Below, piece by piece: positions 18,825 to 27,715 of a stretch of DNA of 40,491 nt. The stretch comes from a bacterium. Lineage in GTDB: Bacteria > Patescibacteriota > Minisyncoccia > Moranbacterales > UBA2206. Every line of letters starts with the position of its first letter. The first letter of the stretch is position 1. Location: NCBI GenBank assembly GCA_021777675.1, contig JAJYDG010000007.1:1-40491 (forward strand), written 5' to 3'. Both the position numbers and the translations under genes were made by a program. The notes under the pieces are model-generated. The model saw nothing but the letters and a program-made list of their open reading frames with translations. It was not told the origin of the DNA and did no database searches.

Positions 18825-20078
18825 CTATAGAAAATTTTTGTCATTCTGCAACACTTTTCGCATCAGACTTCCAATTTCCAATTTCTTATCAAATTCAAAA
18901 TAATAATGCTTATTGTGTCCGCCATCCGCCACTGCTACTTCGTTTTTATTATTATCTAAAATTTTTTCAATCTTTAATTTAATATTTTCCCGTGGCGTAA
19001 CTGCTTCCAACTCGTCTTCAATGGAAATATGATTATGCACACGCAAAATATTCAGTTTTCCGCTTGTGCCTTTTACTTCTCCGACAAATTGAAATTTAGC
19101 TGGATTGTTTTTATTTTCAAAATTATGCTCTGGCTCGCGTCCCAAAAGAAATCCGGTTGAATATCCCCGATGTGTCAAATTATCCAATTCGATTTTTTGT
19201 TTTTTGATGACCATTTTCACTTCTTTTTTTGATATTTTATTTTCAATAGCGTCAAGCACTGCGCGATAAGCGCGCGTTACAATAGCTAAATAATAGGCAC
19301 TTTTGGCACGTCCTTCGATTTTAAAAGAAGCAACTCCCGCTTCTTGAAGTTTAAAGAGATGTTCGATTAAATTCATGTCATAGCTATTAAAAAAATGCGT
19401 GCCATGTCGATCTTCTTCGATGTTCATTATAAATCTTTTTTGCTCATCCGCTATGCTCATTTTTTTTATCTCCCGATATGCCCACCGACACGGTTGCGAA
19501 CAATCTCCCAAATTGGCGCTACGATCAGTCATCCATTTCGACAAAATGCAACGTCCAGAATAACTCATGCACATCGCACCATGCACAAAATATTCCAGTT
19601 CGATATTTTTAACTTGTTTTTTAATTTCTTTAATTTCTGGAAGCGTTACTTCACGCGCAAGAATTATTCTTTTCACACCTTGCGTGCGCCAAAAATCTAC
19701 TGCCGCAAAATTAGTCGCATTGGCTTGAGTGGAAAGATGAATCTCACATTCAGGCCAATTCTCTTGGATTAGAAGAATTATTCCGGGATCGCTGGCAATA
19801 ATCGCATCGACTTTTAATTTTTTAAGATATTGGATATGCTGTTCAATTTTTACCAGATGCTTGTTGTGCGCATAAATATTGAGTGTTACATAAATTTTCT
19901 TTCTGTGCCTATGGACATAATCCACCGCTTCTTTCAAATCTTTTTTAGAAAAACGATTAATGCGCACGCGAAGCGAAAAATCCGGCACGCCACAATAAAC
20001 AGCGTCCGCTCCGTAAGCAATTGCTATTTTGAGTTTTTCCAAATCCCCCGCCGGAGCCAAAAGTTCAATCTTTTTCAT
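18825..20078 (-). CDS. U32 family peptidase-like protein (TrhP/YegQ type)
   Basis: MKKIELLAPAGDLEKLKIAIAYGADAVYCGVPDFSLR; EYFVHGAMCMSYSGRCILS; CSQPCRWAYR. Confidence 0.9.
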   Translation of the reverse strand: MKKIELLAPAGDLEKLKIAIAYGADAVYCGVPDFSLRVRINRFSKKDLKEAVDYVHRHRKKIYVTLNIYAHNKHLVKIEQHIQYLKKLKVDAIIASDPGIILLIQENWPECEIHLSTQANATNFAAVDFWRTQGVKRIILAREVTLPEIKEIKKQVKNIELEYFVHGAMCMSYSGRCILSKWMTDRSANLGDCSQPCRWAYREIKKMSIADEQKRFIMNIEEDRHGTHFFNSYDMNLIEHLFKLQEAGVASFKIEGRAKSAYYLAIVTRAYRAVLDAIENKISKKEVKMVIKKQKIELDNLTHRGYSTGFLLGREPEHNFENKNNPAKFQFVGEVKGTSGKLNILRVHNHISIEDELEAVTPRENIKLKIEKILDNNKNEVAVADGGHNKHYYFEFDKKLEIGSLMRKVLQNDKNFL

Positions 20079-20153
20079 AGCTATAATCTAAGTTAATTTG
20101 CAAAAAAGAGCAAGGCTTCTTTACAACTACAATTTAATTTGCTACAAATAACT

Positions 20154-20171
20154 ATTATCATTTTTGATAAT
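20154..20171. repeat. Palindrome ATTATCA-TTTT-TGATAAT upstream of the 194-aa gene (possible operator)
   Basis: Perfect 7-bp arms about 40 nt upstream of ATG 20209. Confidence 0.5.
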
Positions 20172-20208
20172 TTTTTGTAAATTAACAATAAAAAAAGGAA
20201 GGTGTGTT

Positions 20209-20793
20209 ATGCAAAGAAAAATCATAGGTTTTATCAGTGGTTTTTTTTCTCAAGAAAAAGCTCTGCGATTCGCTTTTTATAATTGCAGAAAAAGATTGGA
20301 AAACGCCAACCGAAGAATATTTTTTTTGGAATATCAACTCCGTCAAGCCAACATCGCTTTCGAAAACCTAAAAAAAGAAAAGGATAAAAGCGATCTTGCG
20401 TTTATGACGGAAGGGAAGAAAAATATTTCCGCTAAAAGAACACGCTTATTGTTATTGGCACGCAAGCACCATTTACCAAAAATCGCTCCCGGTTTTGGAG
20501 GAAAAAAAATAATTTTTTCCAATGATTTTTTGGAAGGATTATTTCAAAGCGGAATATGCGAAAAGCTACTTGAGCGACTAATCATATCGCTCGAAAATTT
20601 TTGCAAAAAAGGACTGCTCGCAAGCAATGCCCTTAGTCCTCGACCGCTCAATGGAAAAATCCGCTCCGTTCCGCTTGGCGCAACCATTGTAAACATCACC
20701 AACAAATACCGTTTATTTTTTCGAGTAGAAGAAGAAAATGGTATTGTCGTTTTTTATAAACTAAAACGTCGTGAAAGTCATACTTATCGATAA
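20209..20793 (+). CDS. Hypothetical protein, helical N-terminus plus possible RelE/ParE-superfamily-like C-terminal domain
   Basis: SD-like AAGGAAGG before ATG 20209; C-terminal IIFSNDFLEGLF...LLERLIISLENF...PLNGKIRSVPLG...ITNKYRLFFRVEEENGIVVFYKLKRRESHTYR resembles the RelE/ParE layout. Confidence 0.55.
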   Translation: MQRKIIGFISGFFSQEKALRFAFYNCRKRLENANRRIFFLEYQLRQANIAFENLKKEKDKSDLAFMTEGKKNISAKRTRLLLLARKHHLPKIAPGFGGKKIIFSNDFLEGLFQSGICEKLLERLIISLENFCKKGLLASNALSPRPLNGKIRSVPLGATIVNITNKYRLFFRVEEENGIVVFYKLKRRESHTYR

Positions 20794-20803
20794 TCGCGAC
20801 AAT

Positions 20804-20837
20804 AGCAGGCATTAAGAAAAACTTAATGCCTGCTTTT
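20804..20837 (+). terminator. Intrinsic terminator after the 194-aa gene
   Basis: AGCAGGCATTAAG-AAAAA-CTTAATGCCTGCT followed by TTT: 13-bp perfect stem. Confidence 0.85.
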
Positions 20838-21937
20838 CAAATATTTTTTTGCAATTCCCGCATTAAATCCATATAAAACTTCAGATTATGCATCGCGGAA
20901 AGTCGCATTGCCAACGGATCTTTCATGACAAAAAGATGTCGCAAATAGGCACGAGTATAATTTTTACACAACTGGCAATCGCAATTTGGATCAATCGATC
21001 CAAAATCTTCCCTAAATTTTCCATTGTTGATATTGATTGTTTCATAAGGTTTATTCTTACTTCGTATAAATAATCTCCCATGCCTTCCCTCTCTGGTTGG
21101 GATTACACAATCAAACATATCCCAACCACACTGAACAAATTTAACAATGTCCTCTGGCGTTCCTACGCCCAAAGCAAAACGCAAAGCATCCTCCGGAATA
21201 AGTTTTGCTGTTTCTTGCACAATATTTTCCATAAAATTTCCATTCGCATCAATATGCCTTGCGCCAAAACCATAACCGTCAAAACCGATTTCGACCAATT
21301 TTTCGGCACAATATCTTCGCAAGTCAGCATAGCTTCCACCTTGAATTACTCCAAAAATCAACGGTCGATTTTCTTTGGATATTTTTCTCTTTTTTAGTTG
21401 TTTTTCATATTCAATTTTGCAACGCGCAGCCCAAAGAACAGTTCGCTCAACAGCATCTTGAATTTTTTCTTTCGTATAACTGTTTGGTGGCACATCGTCG
21501 AGAACCACCATCATATCGACCCCCAAATCAAATTGAATTTGAATTGATTTTTCAGGCGAAATAATATGCGTCGATCCGTCCAGCGGAGATTTAAAAAATA
21601 CAGCTTCATCAGTAATTTTTCCCATTTTGGGATTTTTATGAATCAAAGAAAAAACTTGATAGCCACCCGAGTCTGAAAGTAGCGGTGAATGCCAATTCAT
21701 AAACTGATGGATGCCTCCGGCTTTTTTCACCAGTTCTGTTCCTGGTTGCAAATAGAGATGATAGGTATTAACCACCATAGGAGATACTCCGACTGCCAAA
21801 AGGTCTTCTCGATCAAGCGATTTCACAAAACCGCGCGTCGCATCAGGCATAAAAAACGGAGTAGCAATTATTCCGCTTTTTGTGGCAAGACTTCCAACTC
21901 TTTTCATTTTTGCATTTTGATCCAGCTTGAAGGTCAT
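20837..21937 (-). CDS. tgt: Queuine tRNA-ribosyltransferase (Tgt)
   Basis: LLSDSGGYQVFSL, VIQGGSYADLRR, GVGTPEDIV, and zinc motif CDCQLC...H. Confidence 0.94.
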   Translation of the reverse strand: MTFKLDQNAKMKRVGSLATKSGIIATPFFMPDATRGFVKSLDREDLLAVGVSPMVVNTYHLYLQPGTELVKKAGGIHQFMNWHSPLLSDSGGYQVFSLIHKNPKMGKITDEAVFFKSPLDGSTHIISPEKSIQIQFDLGVDMMVVLDDVPPNSYTKEKIQDAVERTVLWAARCKIEYEKQLKKRKISKENRPLIFGVIQGGSYADLRRYCAEKLVEIGFDGYGFGARHIDANGNFMENIVQETAKLIPEDALRFALGVGTPEDIVKFVQCGWDMFDCVIPTREGRHGRLFIRSKNKPYETININNGKFREDFGSIDPNCDCQLCKNYTRAYLRHLFVMKDPLAMRLSAMHNLKFYMDLMRELQKNI

Positions 21938-21941
21938 TTCA

Positions 21942-23837
21942 TCAATTTGTTACTTTATAGTTATCTCCAACACTTCCATCTTCGGAAAGCTTGGTTGTTT
22001 TTCCTTTAGCGGTAAATGACAAATTTTCACCGGTAAATGAATCCTTTGCGGAAAAAACAGCCTGGTTGAAAAGCACCGCCTCACTGCCAACTTGATTGAT
22101 AGATGGTTTGATTTTAATTTGAAAAGAAACTTCCTTTGCCGGCAAAGTTATTCCCGTCCCCGCATTTAATGTTCCCAAGTCCCAAACAATCCCATTCGTT
22201 CTTTCATCATAAGAAAGTGGTTCATTTTCAGGATAAATTTTTCCCGTTGCCGTCACTCCGGTTGGCAAAATAATCTCAACCTTGGCATTAGAAATATCAT
22301 TAGACACATTCATTGCAGATAAATGTATTGTATAAGTCGTTTCATTGCCTACTTTCGGTGGCAGAGGACCGGAATTGGGAATTTTAGCATCATTATAATA
22401 CCCGTTTGCCGTTAAAATAAGCTTGGAATTTAATTTCATATTAACAACATTACTTGCGATCACCTTGTTACCACTAACAGGAGTCGGTATATCAGGGCTA
22501 TCAATTTTGGCTAAGCCGGAAACAACAAAATTTTTATCATTAATGCTTGTTATTGGGATAACACTTTTCACTTCAACTGAAAAACTTATCTTGCCACTCT
22601 GCCCAGGATTAAGCCTTTTTAATTGACTGTGATCGGAAGCTTTCCATGTAATTGTTTTGTCATTGCCATCATATGATCCCCCATCAATACTCAATAAACT
22701 CTCATCCAGAATATTGCTATCTAATTTTTCAGTCACAATTAAATCACTCAACCCGACCGTTCCTTCATTTTTATAATTTATATCGAACTTTAATTTTTCT
22801 CCCGCATCAATATTGAGATTATTCAAGCCATTTACCGTTTGAGAAACAACCAATGGAGATGCTGTAATTTTAGTTTGCGCGTTTTCATCATCATAACTCG
22901 AAAAAATAGCTCCACTATCCGATCCTATCGAAACTTTAACTAAAGCAAAATTGTTTCTATCTCCATTCAATTTTCCATTTACCACTATTTTTCCTTCTTG
23001 TCCGGCTGATAAATTTCCAATATACCAAACATTATTACTCTCGGAAGTTTTTGGATCAGAATTGGAAAAGATAAATCGATCAGGATATTCCGCTTTTATT
23101 TTAATATTGGAAAAATCAGTTGTTCCATTGTTTTTATACGCAAAAACATAATTAACCTCATCTCCGGAAGAAACGCTTTGCGGGGCTAATAAATTGATTG
23201 TTATCGGAGAAGATGCGATATTGACCGGCAATTGATCGCTCGCTATAAATTGGCTATTTACCGTGGACGGACTATATGAAAAATCGGCGACAATTTTCAT
23301 TAAACCACCTTTTGGTTTATACGCTTTTCCGGAAAATATTACTGTGCCAGTAGCGTTTCCCTTGATCGTGCCTAAATTAAACGAACCGGAAGTTGTTCCG
23401 GCAGAAATAAAATTGGGATTTTCTCCCGGAGCAAAATAATCCGGATAAGTTATTTTGATTGTAACATTTTTCAGATCCGCTCGATTCTTATTCGCATATT
23501 TTATTTCATAAGAAACTGGCTTGTCATTTTCAATATTATCCGGTCCGCCAATTGATACGCTCACATTTTGTTGAGCAAAAAAAGATTGCCTGATTTTGTA
23601 AAATCCGGCAACAAACGCCAATAGCAAAATAATGCTTCCTAAAACCAACGCGCCGATCTTAAACGCTTTCTTACTTTCAGAGGATAATTTATTTTCTTTA
23701 TTTTCCCACAAATCTTCAGCGTCAATTTTTTTTTCCACGTCATTGCCGATTGAATTAAATTCGCTTTGCTGATGTTGCAAAATTTCCGCATTCGTTTCTT
23801 TTTTATAGAGCTCTTCTCTTATTTTTGAAAGCGACAT
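21942..23837 (-). CDS. Membrane-anchored surface protein with tandem DUF11/Ig-like repeats
   Basis: Cytoplasmic N-terminus, one TM segment (AFKIGALVLGSIILLLAFVAGFYKI), then about four related beta-rich repeats. Confidence 0.8.
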   Translation of the reverse strand: MSLSKIREELYKKETNAEILQHQQSEFNSIGNDVEKKIDAEDLWENKENKLSSESKKAFKIGALVLGSIILLLAFVAGFYKIRQSFFAQQNVSVSIGGPDNIENDKPVSYEIKYANKNRADLKNVTIKITYPDYFAPGENPNFISAGTTSGSFNLGTIKGNATGTVIFSGKAYKPKGGLMKIVADFSYSPSTVNSQFIASDQLPVNIASSPITINLLAPQSVSSGDEVNYVFAYKNNGTTDFSNIKIKAEYPDRFIFSNSDPKTSESNNVWYIGNLSAGQEGKIVVNGKLNGDRNNFALVKVSIGSDSGAIFSSYDDENAQTKITASPLVVSQTVNGLNNLNIDAGEKLKFDINYKNEGTVGLSDLIVTEKLDSNILDESLLSIDGGSYDGNDKTITWKASDHSQLKRLNPGQSGKISFSVEVKSVIPITSINDKNFVVSGLAKIDSPDIPTPVSGNKVIASNVVNMKLNSKLILTANGYYNDAKIPNSGPLPPKVGNETTYTIHLSAMNVSNDISNAKVEIILPTGVTATGKIYPENEPLSYDERTNGIVWDLGTLNAGTGITLPAKEVSFQIKIKPSINQVGSEAVLFNQAVFSAKDSFTGENLSFTAKGKTTKLSEDGSVGDNYKVTN

Positions 23838-24062
23838 AAAATATTTTTGAAATCTTTTTTTATCTTCTGCTCTTTATTTTATATTATTTTTGATATTTCA
23901 TCAAATCATTATATAAGTCCACCCTACTTTGCACTCTTGAGGTAAATTAAAATTATTGGCTTGTAATGGCAATATAAATTGTTTAAGATGGACTGCTTTG
24001 TCAAGACAGTAATATTAGTTGAATAAGTTAGCTTTTTAAAAAATTACGAAATTATTTTGAAA

Positions 24063-24164
24063 AATATATTTGAGCGAGAACTGGATAATCCAGGGATTGG
24101 CGCTTCCTCTTATTATTGTAAAATGAAAAATATTCAGCCAGTCCCATTCTTGCTTCAATATATT
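24063..24164 (+). ncRNA. Candidate structured RNA or imperfect inverted-repeat element (unclassified)
   Basis: 18-nt arms 24063-24080/24147-24164 pair with one mismatch and two G-U; inner stem 24093-24101/24137-24145 pairs with one G-U; hairpin CTGG-ATAAT-CCAG between. Confidence 0.4.
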
Positions 24165-24230
24165 AACAAAAAATATTTTTGCCAACCCAAGAATCGCGGA
24201 AATTAAACACTTAGTAAGCTATAAATTTTT

Positions 24231-24722
24231 TTAATTATTACAACAGCCGCGACAATTTGCACCGCCAAAATTGTTATTTGGCGCAATGCTTTGCATCATT
24301 TTATGCATTGGGCCACGTCTAAGCCAAATATTATCCAATCCGGTCATATCAAGAAGAAAACCTGTGACGATTATTGCCAAAACAAATCCCAAAACCAAAA
24401 GTAAAAAATTTTTCTTATACGAAAAATCGAATTGACGCAAAAGCACAATCCCAAAAAATAAAGATAACACCGCTCCCAACGGAATCCATAAAGGAAAACT
24501 GGTTAATAGTTCTTCAAAACGAAACTGCCCCATCGGTCCATGAGAACGAATCATAAAACGCATCAAACTGATAATAAAAATAGTTGTTAAGCTGGATGCT
24601 ACGAGTCCCAAAAAAATAAAAATTGATCCAAAAATAAAATAAATTCTGGGACGCATTTTGATTTGTCCTTTATGTATTTTTTTCAATACAACGTTGGAAA
24701 TATCTATCGTTTCTTTTGACAT
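24231..24722 (-). CDS. Multi-pass membrane protein with Met/Cys-rich C-terminus, coupled to the ECF sigma gene
   Basis: Hydrophobic helices; C-terminus MHKMMQSIAPNNNFGGANCRGCCNN; overlaps the sigma gene by 19 nt. Confidence 0.75.
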   Translation of the reverse strand: MSKETIDISNVVLKKIHKGQIKMRPRIYFIFGSIFIFLGLVASSLTTIFIISLMRFMIRSHGPMGQFRFEELLTSFPLWIPLGAVLSLFFGIVLLRQFDFSYKKNFLLLVLGFVLAIIVTGFLLDMTGLDNIWLRRGPMHKMMQSIAPNNNFGGANCRGCCNN

Positions 24723-25270
24723 ATTTTTTTCATTAATAATTTTGCACGGTTAATTCTTGTTGCTACCGTTCCCTGCGGTAATTTTAGAATATCACCAATT
24801 TCTTCATAAGATTTTTCTTCAATATAGTATAGCGCCAACGGTTCGGAGTAGGTCAATGGAATTACGGTTAAGCATTTTTCCACCATGAAAACGATTTCTT
24901 TTCGCAAAAAATCTTTTTCCAAATTTTCCGCGCTTTCAAAATCAAAAGTGGGAAGCATTGGCAATTCTTTTTGATATTTTTTTAAAACATTAAGCGCCTC
25001 ATTATGTGCGATGCGATAAATCCAACTAGAAAATTTTTTCTTTAAATTAAATCCATTGAGATTGATAAAGGCTTTGATAAAAGTTTCCTGCACAATATCT
25101 TTGGCGCGAAATTCATCTCTAATTAAATTATTAGCATAACGCAAAAGCTTGGATTGGTAGCGCTCCATCAAATAACCAAATAATTCTTGATTGTCTGATC
25201 GGACTTTTTTTACAAGCTCCTCATCAGTCATTTTTTCAAAAACACTTTTTTCTTTCTCTTTTTTATCCAT
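24704..25270 (-). CDS. ECF-type sigma-70 family RNA polymerase sigma factor
   Basis: Region 2 LLRYANNLIRDEFRAKDIVQETFIKAF...WIYRIAHNEALN; region 4 SYEEIGDILKLPQGTVATRINRAKLLMKK. Start at MDKKEKEK (25270). Confidence 0.92.
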   Translation of the reverse strand: MDKKEKEKSVFEKMTDEELVKKVRSDNQELFGYLMERYQSKLLRYANNLIRDEFRAKDIVQETFIKAFINLNGFNLKKKFSSWIYRIAHNEALNVLKKYQKELPMLPTFDFESAENLEKDFLRKEIVFMVEKCLTVIPLTYSEPLALYYIEEKSYEEIGDILKLPQGTVATRINRAKLLMKKICQKKR

Positions 25271-25288
25271 AATATGATTATAGCCCAG

Positions 25289-25324
25289 AAAAAACCAAGC
25301 TCCAAAATTAGAGCTTGGTTTTTC
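25289..25324 (-). terminator. Intrinsic terminator between the 123-aa gene and the sigma gene
   Basis: AAAAAACCAAGCTC-CAAAATTA-GAGCTTGGTTTTTC, with A and T runs on both sides. Confidence 0.85.
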
Positions 25325-25335
25325 ATTAAATCGTC

Positions 25336-25707
25336 TTAGCGGTTTAGGCAAGTCGCCATTCCCCTTCCCCGACCAAAATTGCCACCATTTCCCAGGCCAA
25401 GTTCTGCGCGAATTTTTTGCGCTTCAGCTGTCTTGCCCTCTAAAGCTAATTGCTGAGCTTGGGCAAATTTGGAAAAATTATCTTTATTAATAACTTGCAT
25501 TATGCGACCGCGTCCTTGCATAAGACTTTTCCAAGCATCATAATCATTGTTTTGAAAAGCTTTCAGTATTGCGTCATGTCGCTCGGCGGAATAATTCGGC
25601 CCCTTAACATTCAGATCTCCTTGATATGCCTGAGATATGCCCGCCAAGGCTAAGACACCACCCAGAATAATTGTTGAAATCCCCAAAATTAAAGTTGTTT
25701 TTTTCAT
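25336..25707 (-). CDS. Small secreted/membrane-anchored protein, Gly/Arg-rich C-terminus
   Basis: N-terminal hydrophobic signal MKKTTLILGISTIILGGVLALAGISQAYQ; helical body; GNGGNFGRGRGMATC tail. Confidence 0.65.
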   Translation of the reverse strand: MKKTTLILGISTIILGGVLALAGISQAYQGDLNVKGPNYSAERHDAILKAFQNNDYDAWKSLMQGRGRIMQVINKDNFSKFAQAQQLALEGKTAEAQKIRAELGLGNGGNFGRGRGMATCLNR

Positions 25708-25884
25708 ATTATTTATTGTCTATTTTTTATTAAACCAATTAAATTTATCGACCCTTCTAACTTTAATACAACTCAACACTCACTTTTCTTTCATGTATAA
25801 AAATTTTTAGTAATTTTGCCCTATTCTAAAAGTTTTGCTAACATAAAACAATAAATTTATTTAGTTTTAATCCCCTAAAAAAAT

Positions 25885-26202
25885 ATGTCAAACAAATTTC
25901 AAGCCAAAGTTAAAAATTTTATGGACAGAAACAAGTTGAACAGTCCCGTGGAAAACAGGATGCTGGATTTTTTCGATGAAGTTGGCGAAGTTGCAAAAGA
26001 AATAAATAAAATGTCCGCTTATGGAACGAAAAAACCAAACTTCAGAAAAGAAATTATTACGGAATTGGGGGATGCTTTTTATTCACTGATAACTATAGCG
26101 AATTACTACGAAATTGACTTGGAAAAGTCTCTTGATATGGTTTTGGAAAAATACAAAAAAAGGATCAATCAGGGGGGAACAGCGGGATCGGAAAATGATT
26201 AG
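25885..26202 (+). CDS. MazG-like nucleotide pyrophosphohydrolase-like protein
   Basis: FFDEVGEVAKEINKM ... EIITELGDAFYSLITIANYYEIDLEKSLDMVLEKYKKR matches the EExxE...D MazG-like pattern. Confidence 0.75.
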   Translation: MSNKFQAKVKNFMDRNKLNSPVENRMLDFFDEVGEVAKEINKMSAYGTKKPNFRKEIITELGDAFYSLITIANYYEIDLEKSLDMVLEKYKKRINQGGTAGSEND

Positions 26203-26220
26203 CTTTTTAGCTTTATTAAA

Positions 26221-27702
26221 TTATTCAACAAAAACCTCTCCTTTTACTTCATGTTGAACTTTTATCCAATATGCCGTTATCACTCCAAACATTGTGATAA
26301 TTGCAGCCACAAAAAAAACCGTTCCATAAGCCGAAATTTGCGCCTTAAGTGTAATAAGCCCTATTGCTTCTTGTATTATTTTCGGATTATGCGAATTGAT
26401 TACGCTATATCTTCCAATTTCCATTACCTTACTGTTAGTTACATTTTGCAAAATAGTTCCGAATACCGCCACACCAAAAGCACCGGCAATATTTCTCGCT
26501 AAAGCCAAAACAGAGGAAGCTTCTCCCACTTCATTTTGTGGAACAGCCGAAGCGATAATATTAGTTCTTTGCGACATTCCCAAACCTATTCCAAATGCCA
26601 TTATTCCCAAAGGAATAATTATATCAATCGCGGTTGAACGCGGATCAATAAAAGAAAATAAATACAAACCAATTCCTGCAATAAAAGTGCTGACCATTAT
26701 CACGTAGCGTGCTTGAAATTTTCCCACCAAGCTTCCTCCCAAAGGAGCGCCAATAACCAAACAAAAGGCCATTGGCACGAAAAGCAATCCGGTTTGCGTA
26801 GCATCATAGCCTAAAAATGTTTGAGCAAAAACGGGAATTAAAAAAACCGAACCCATCATTGTCATAAACACTATCACATTATTCAATAGCGCGTTGACAA
26901 AAACTTTATTTTTGAAAAATTTCAAATCAATAATCGAATCGCTGTGTCCTCTTTCGATTTTAATAAAAATATAAAAGAAAACGATTGCGCTTAAATAGGT
27001 AATCAAACTGCTCAAAGAAAGCCAACCCCAATCCAAACCCTTATCCAAAACAAGCACGATTGAAGTTAGCGCACCCCCTAAAGTGATTGCGCCCCACCAA
27101 TCAAAAGGGTCTTCTTTTCTTTTAATTTTTGACTCTTGGACAAACTTCATTGCCATGAGCATCCCAATGACACCAACCGGCAAATTGATTAAAAAAACTG
27201 AACGCCAACCGAAATTATCAATCAAAGGACCTCCCACTAATGGTCCGAAAACGGAAGCCGCCGCGAAAGAAGATGACCAAAGACCAAGCGCTTGCGCCCT
27301 TTCTTTTCCCGGTTTGAATGTTAGCGTTAAAATGGCCATTGCCGTCGGGTAGTCTGCCGACCCGGCAATTGCTTGAATAACCCGAAAAACAATCATTGAA
27401 CTCAAGTTCCAAGCTAAACCAGCCAACACTGAACCGAAAATAAACAAACTAAAGCCAATTATATATATTTTCTTTTGACCAATTGTATCACCCATTTTTC
27501 CCCAAATCGGAACAAAAATCGCATTTGCCAAAATATATGCTGTGGCAATCCAGCCGGCTGAAGAAACAGTAATGCCAAAATCATTAATTATTTTGGGCAA
27601 TGCCAAATTAACAATAGTCTGATCAAGTCGCCCCAAAAAAGTTCCCACGATTACCGTCAGCAAAATTAACCATTTTAAATTTTTTTCTTTGTCCGTTTTC
27701 AT
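26221..27702 (-). CDS. DHA2-family (EmrB/QacA) MFS drug transporter
   Basis: GTFLGRLDQTIVNLALPKI, WIATAYILANAIFVPIWGKMGDTIGQKK; long multi-TM protein. Confidence 0.92.
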   Translation of the reverse strand: MKTDKEKNLKWLILLTVIVGTFLGRLDQTIVNLALPKIINDFGITVSSAGWIATAYILANAIFVPIWGKMGDTIGQKKIYIIGFSLFIFGSVLAGLAWNLSSMIVFRVIQAIAGSADYPTAMAILTLTFKPGKERAQALGLWSSSFAAASVFGPLVGGPLIDNFGWRSVFLINLPVGVIGMLMAMKFVQESKIKRKEDPFDWWGAITLGGALTSIVLVLDKGLDWGWLSLSSLITYLSAIVFFYIFIKIERGHSDSIIDLKFFKNKVFVNALLNNVIVFMTMMGSVFLIPVFAQTFLGYDATQTGLLFVPMAFCLVIGAPLGGSLVGKFQARYVIMVSTFIAGIGLYLFSFIDPRSTAIDIIIPLGIMAFGIGLGMSQRTNIIASAVPQNEVGEASSVLALARNIAGAFGVAVFGTILQNVTNSKVMEIGRYSVINSHNPKIIQEAIGLITLKAQISAYGTVFFVAAIITMFGVITAYWIKVQHEVKGEVFVE

Positions 27703-27715
27703 TGCGTATAAAAAA

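Noticed and set aside
24167-24181. Small palindrome CAAAAAATATTTTTG
   Set aside because: Pure A/T arms of this length are expected by chance in this composition.
25271-25351. N-terminal extension of the ECF sigma factor
   Set aside because: It translates through a strong terminator hairpin (25289-25324); the ATG at 25270 is the sensible start.
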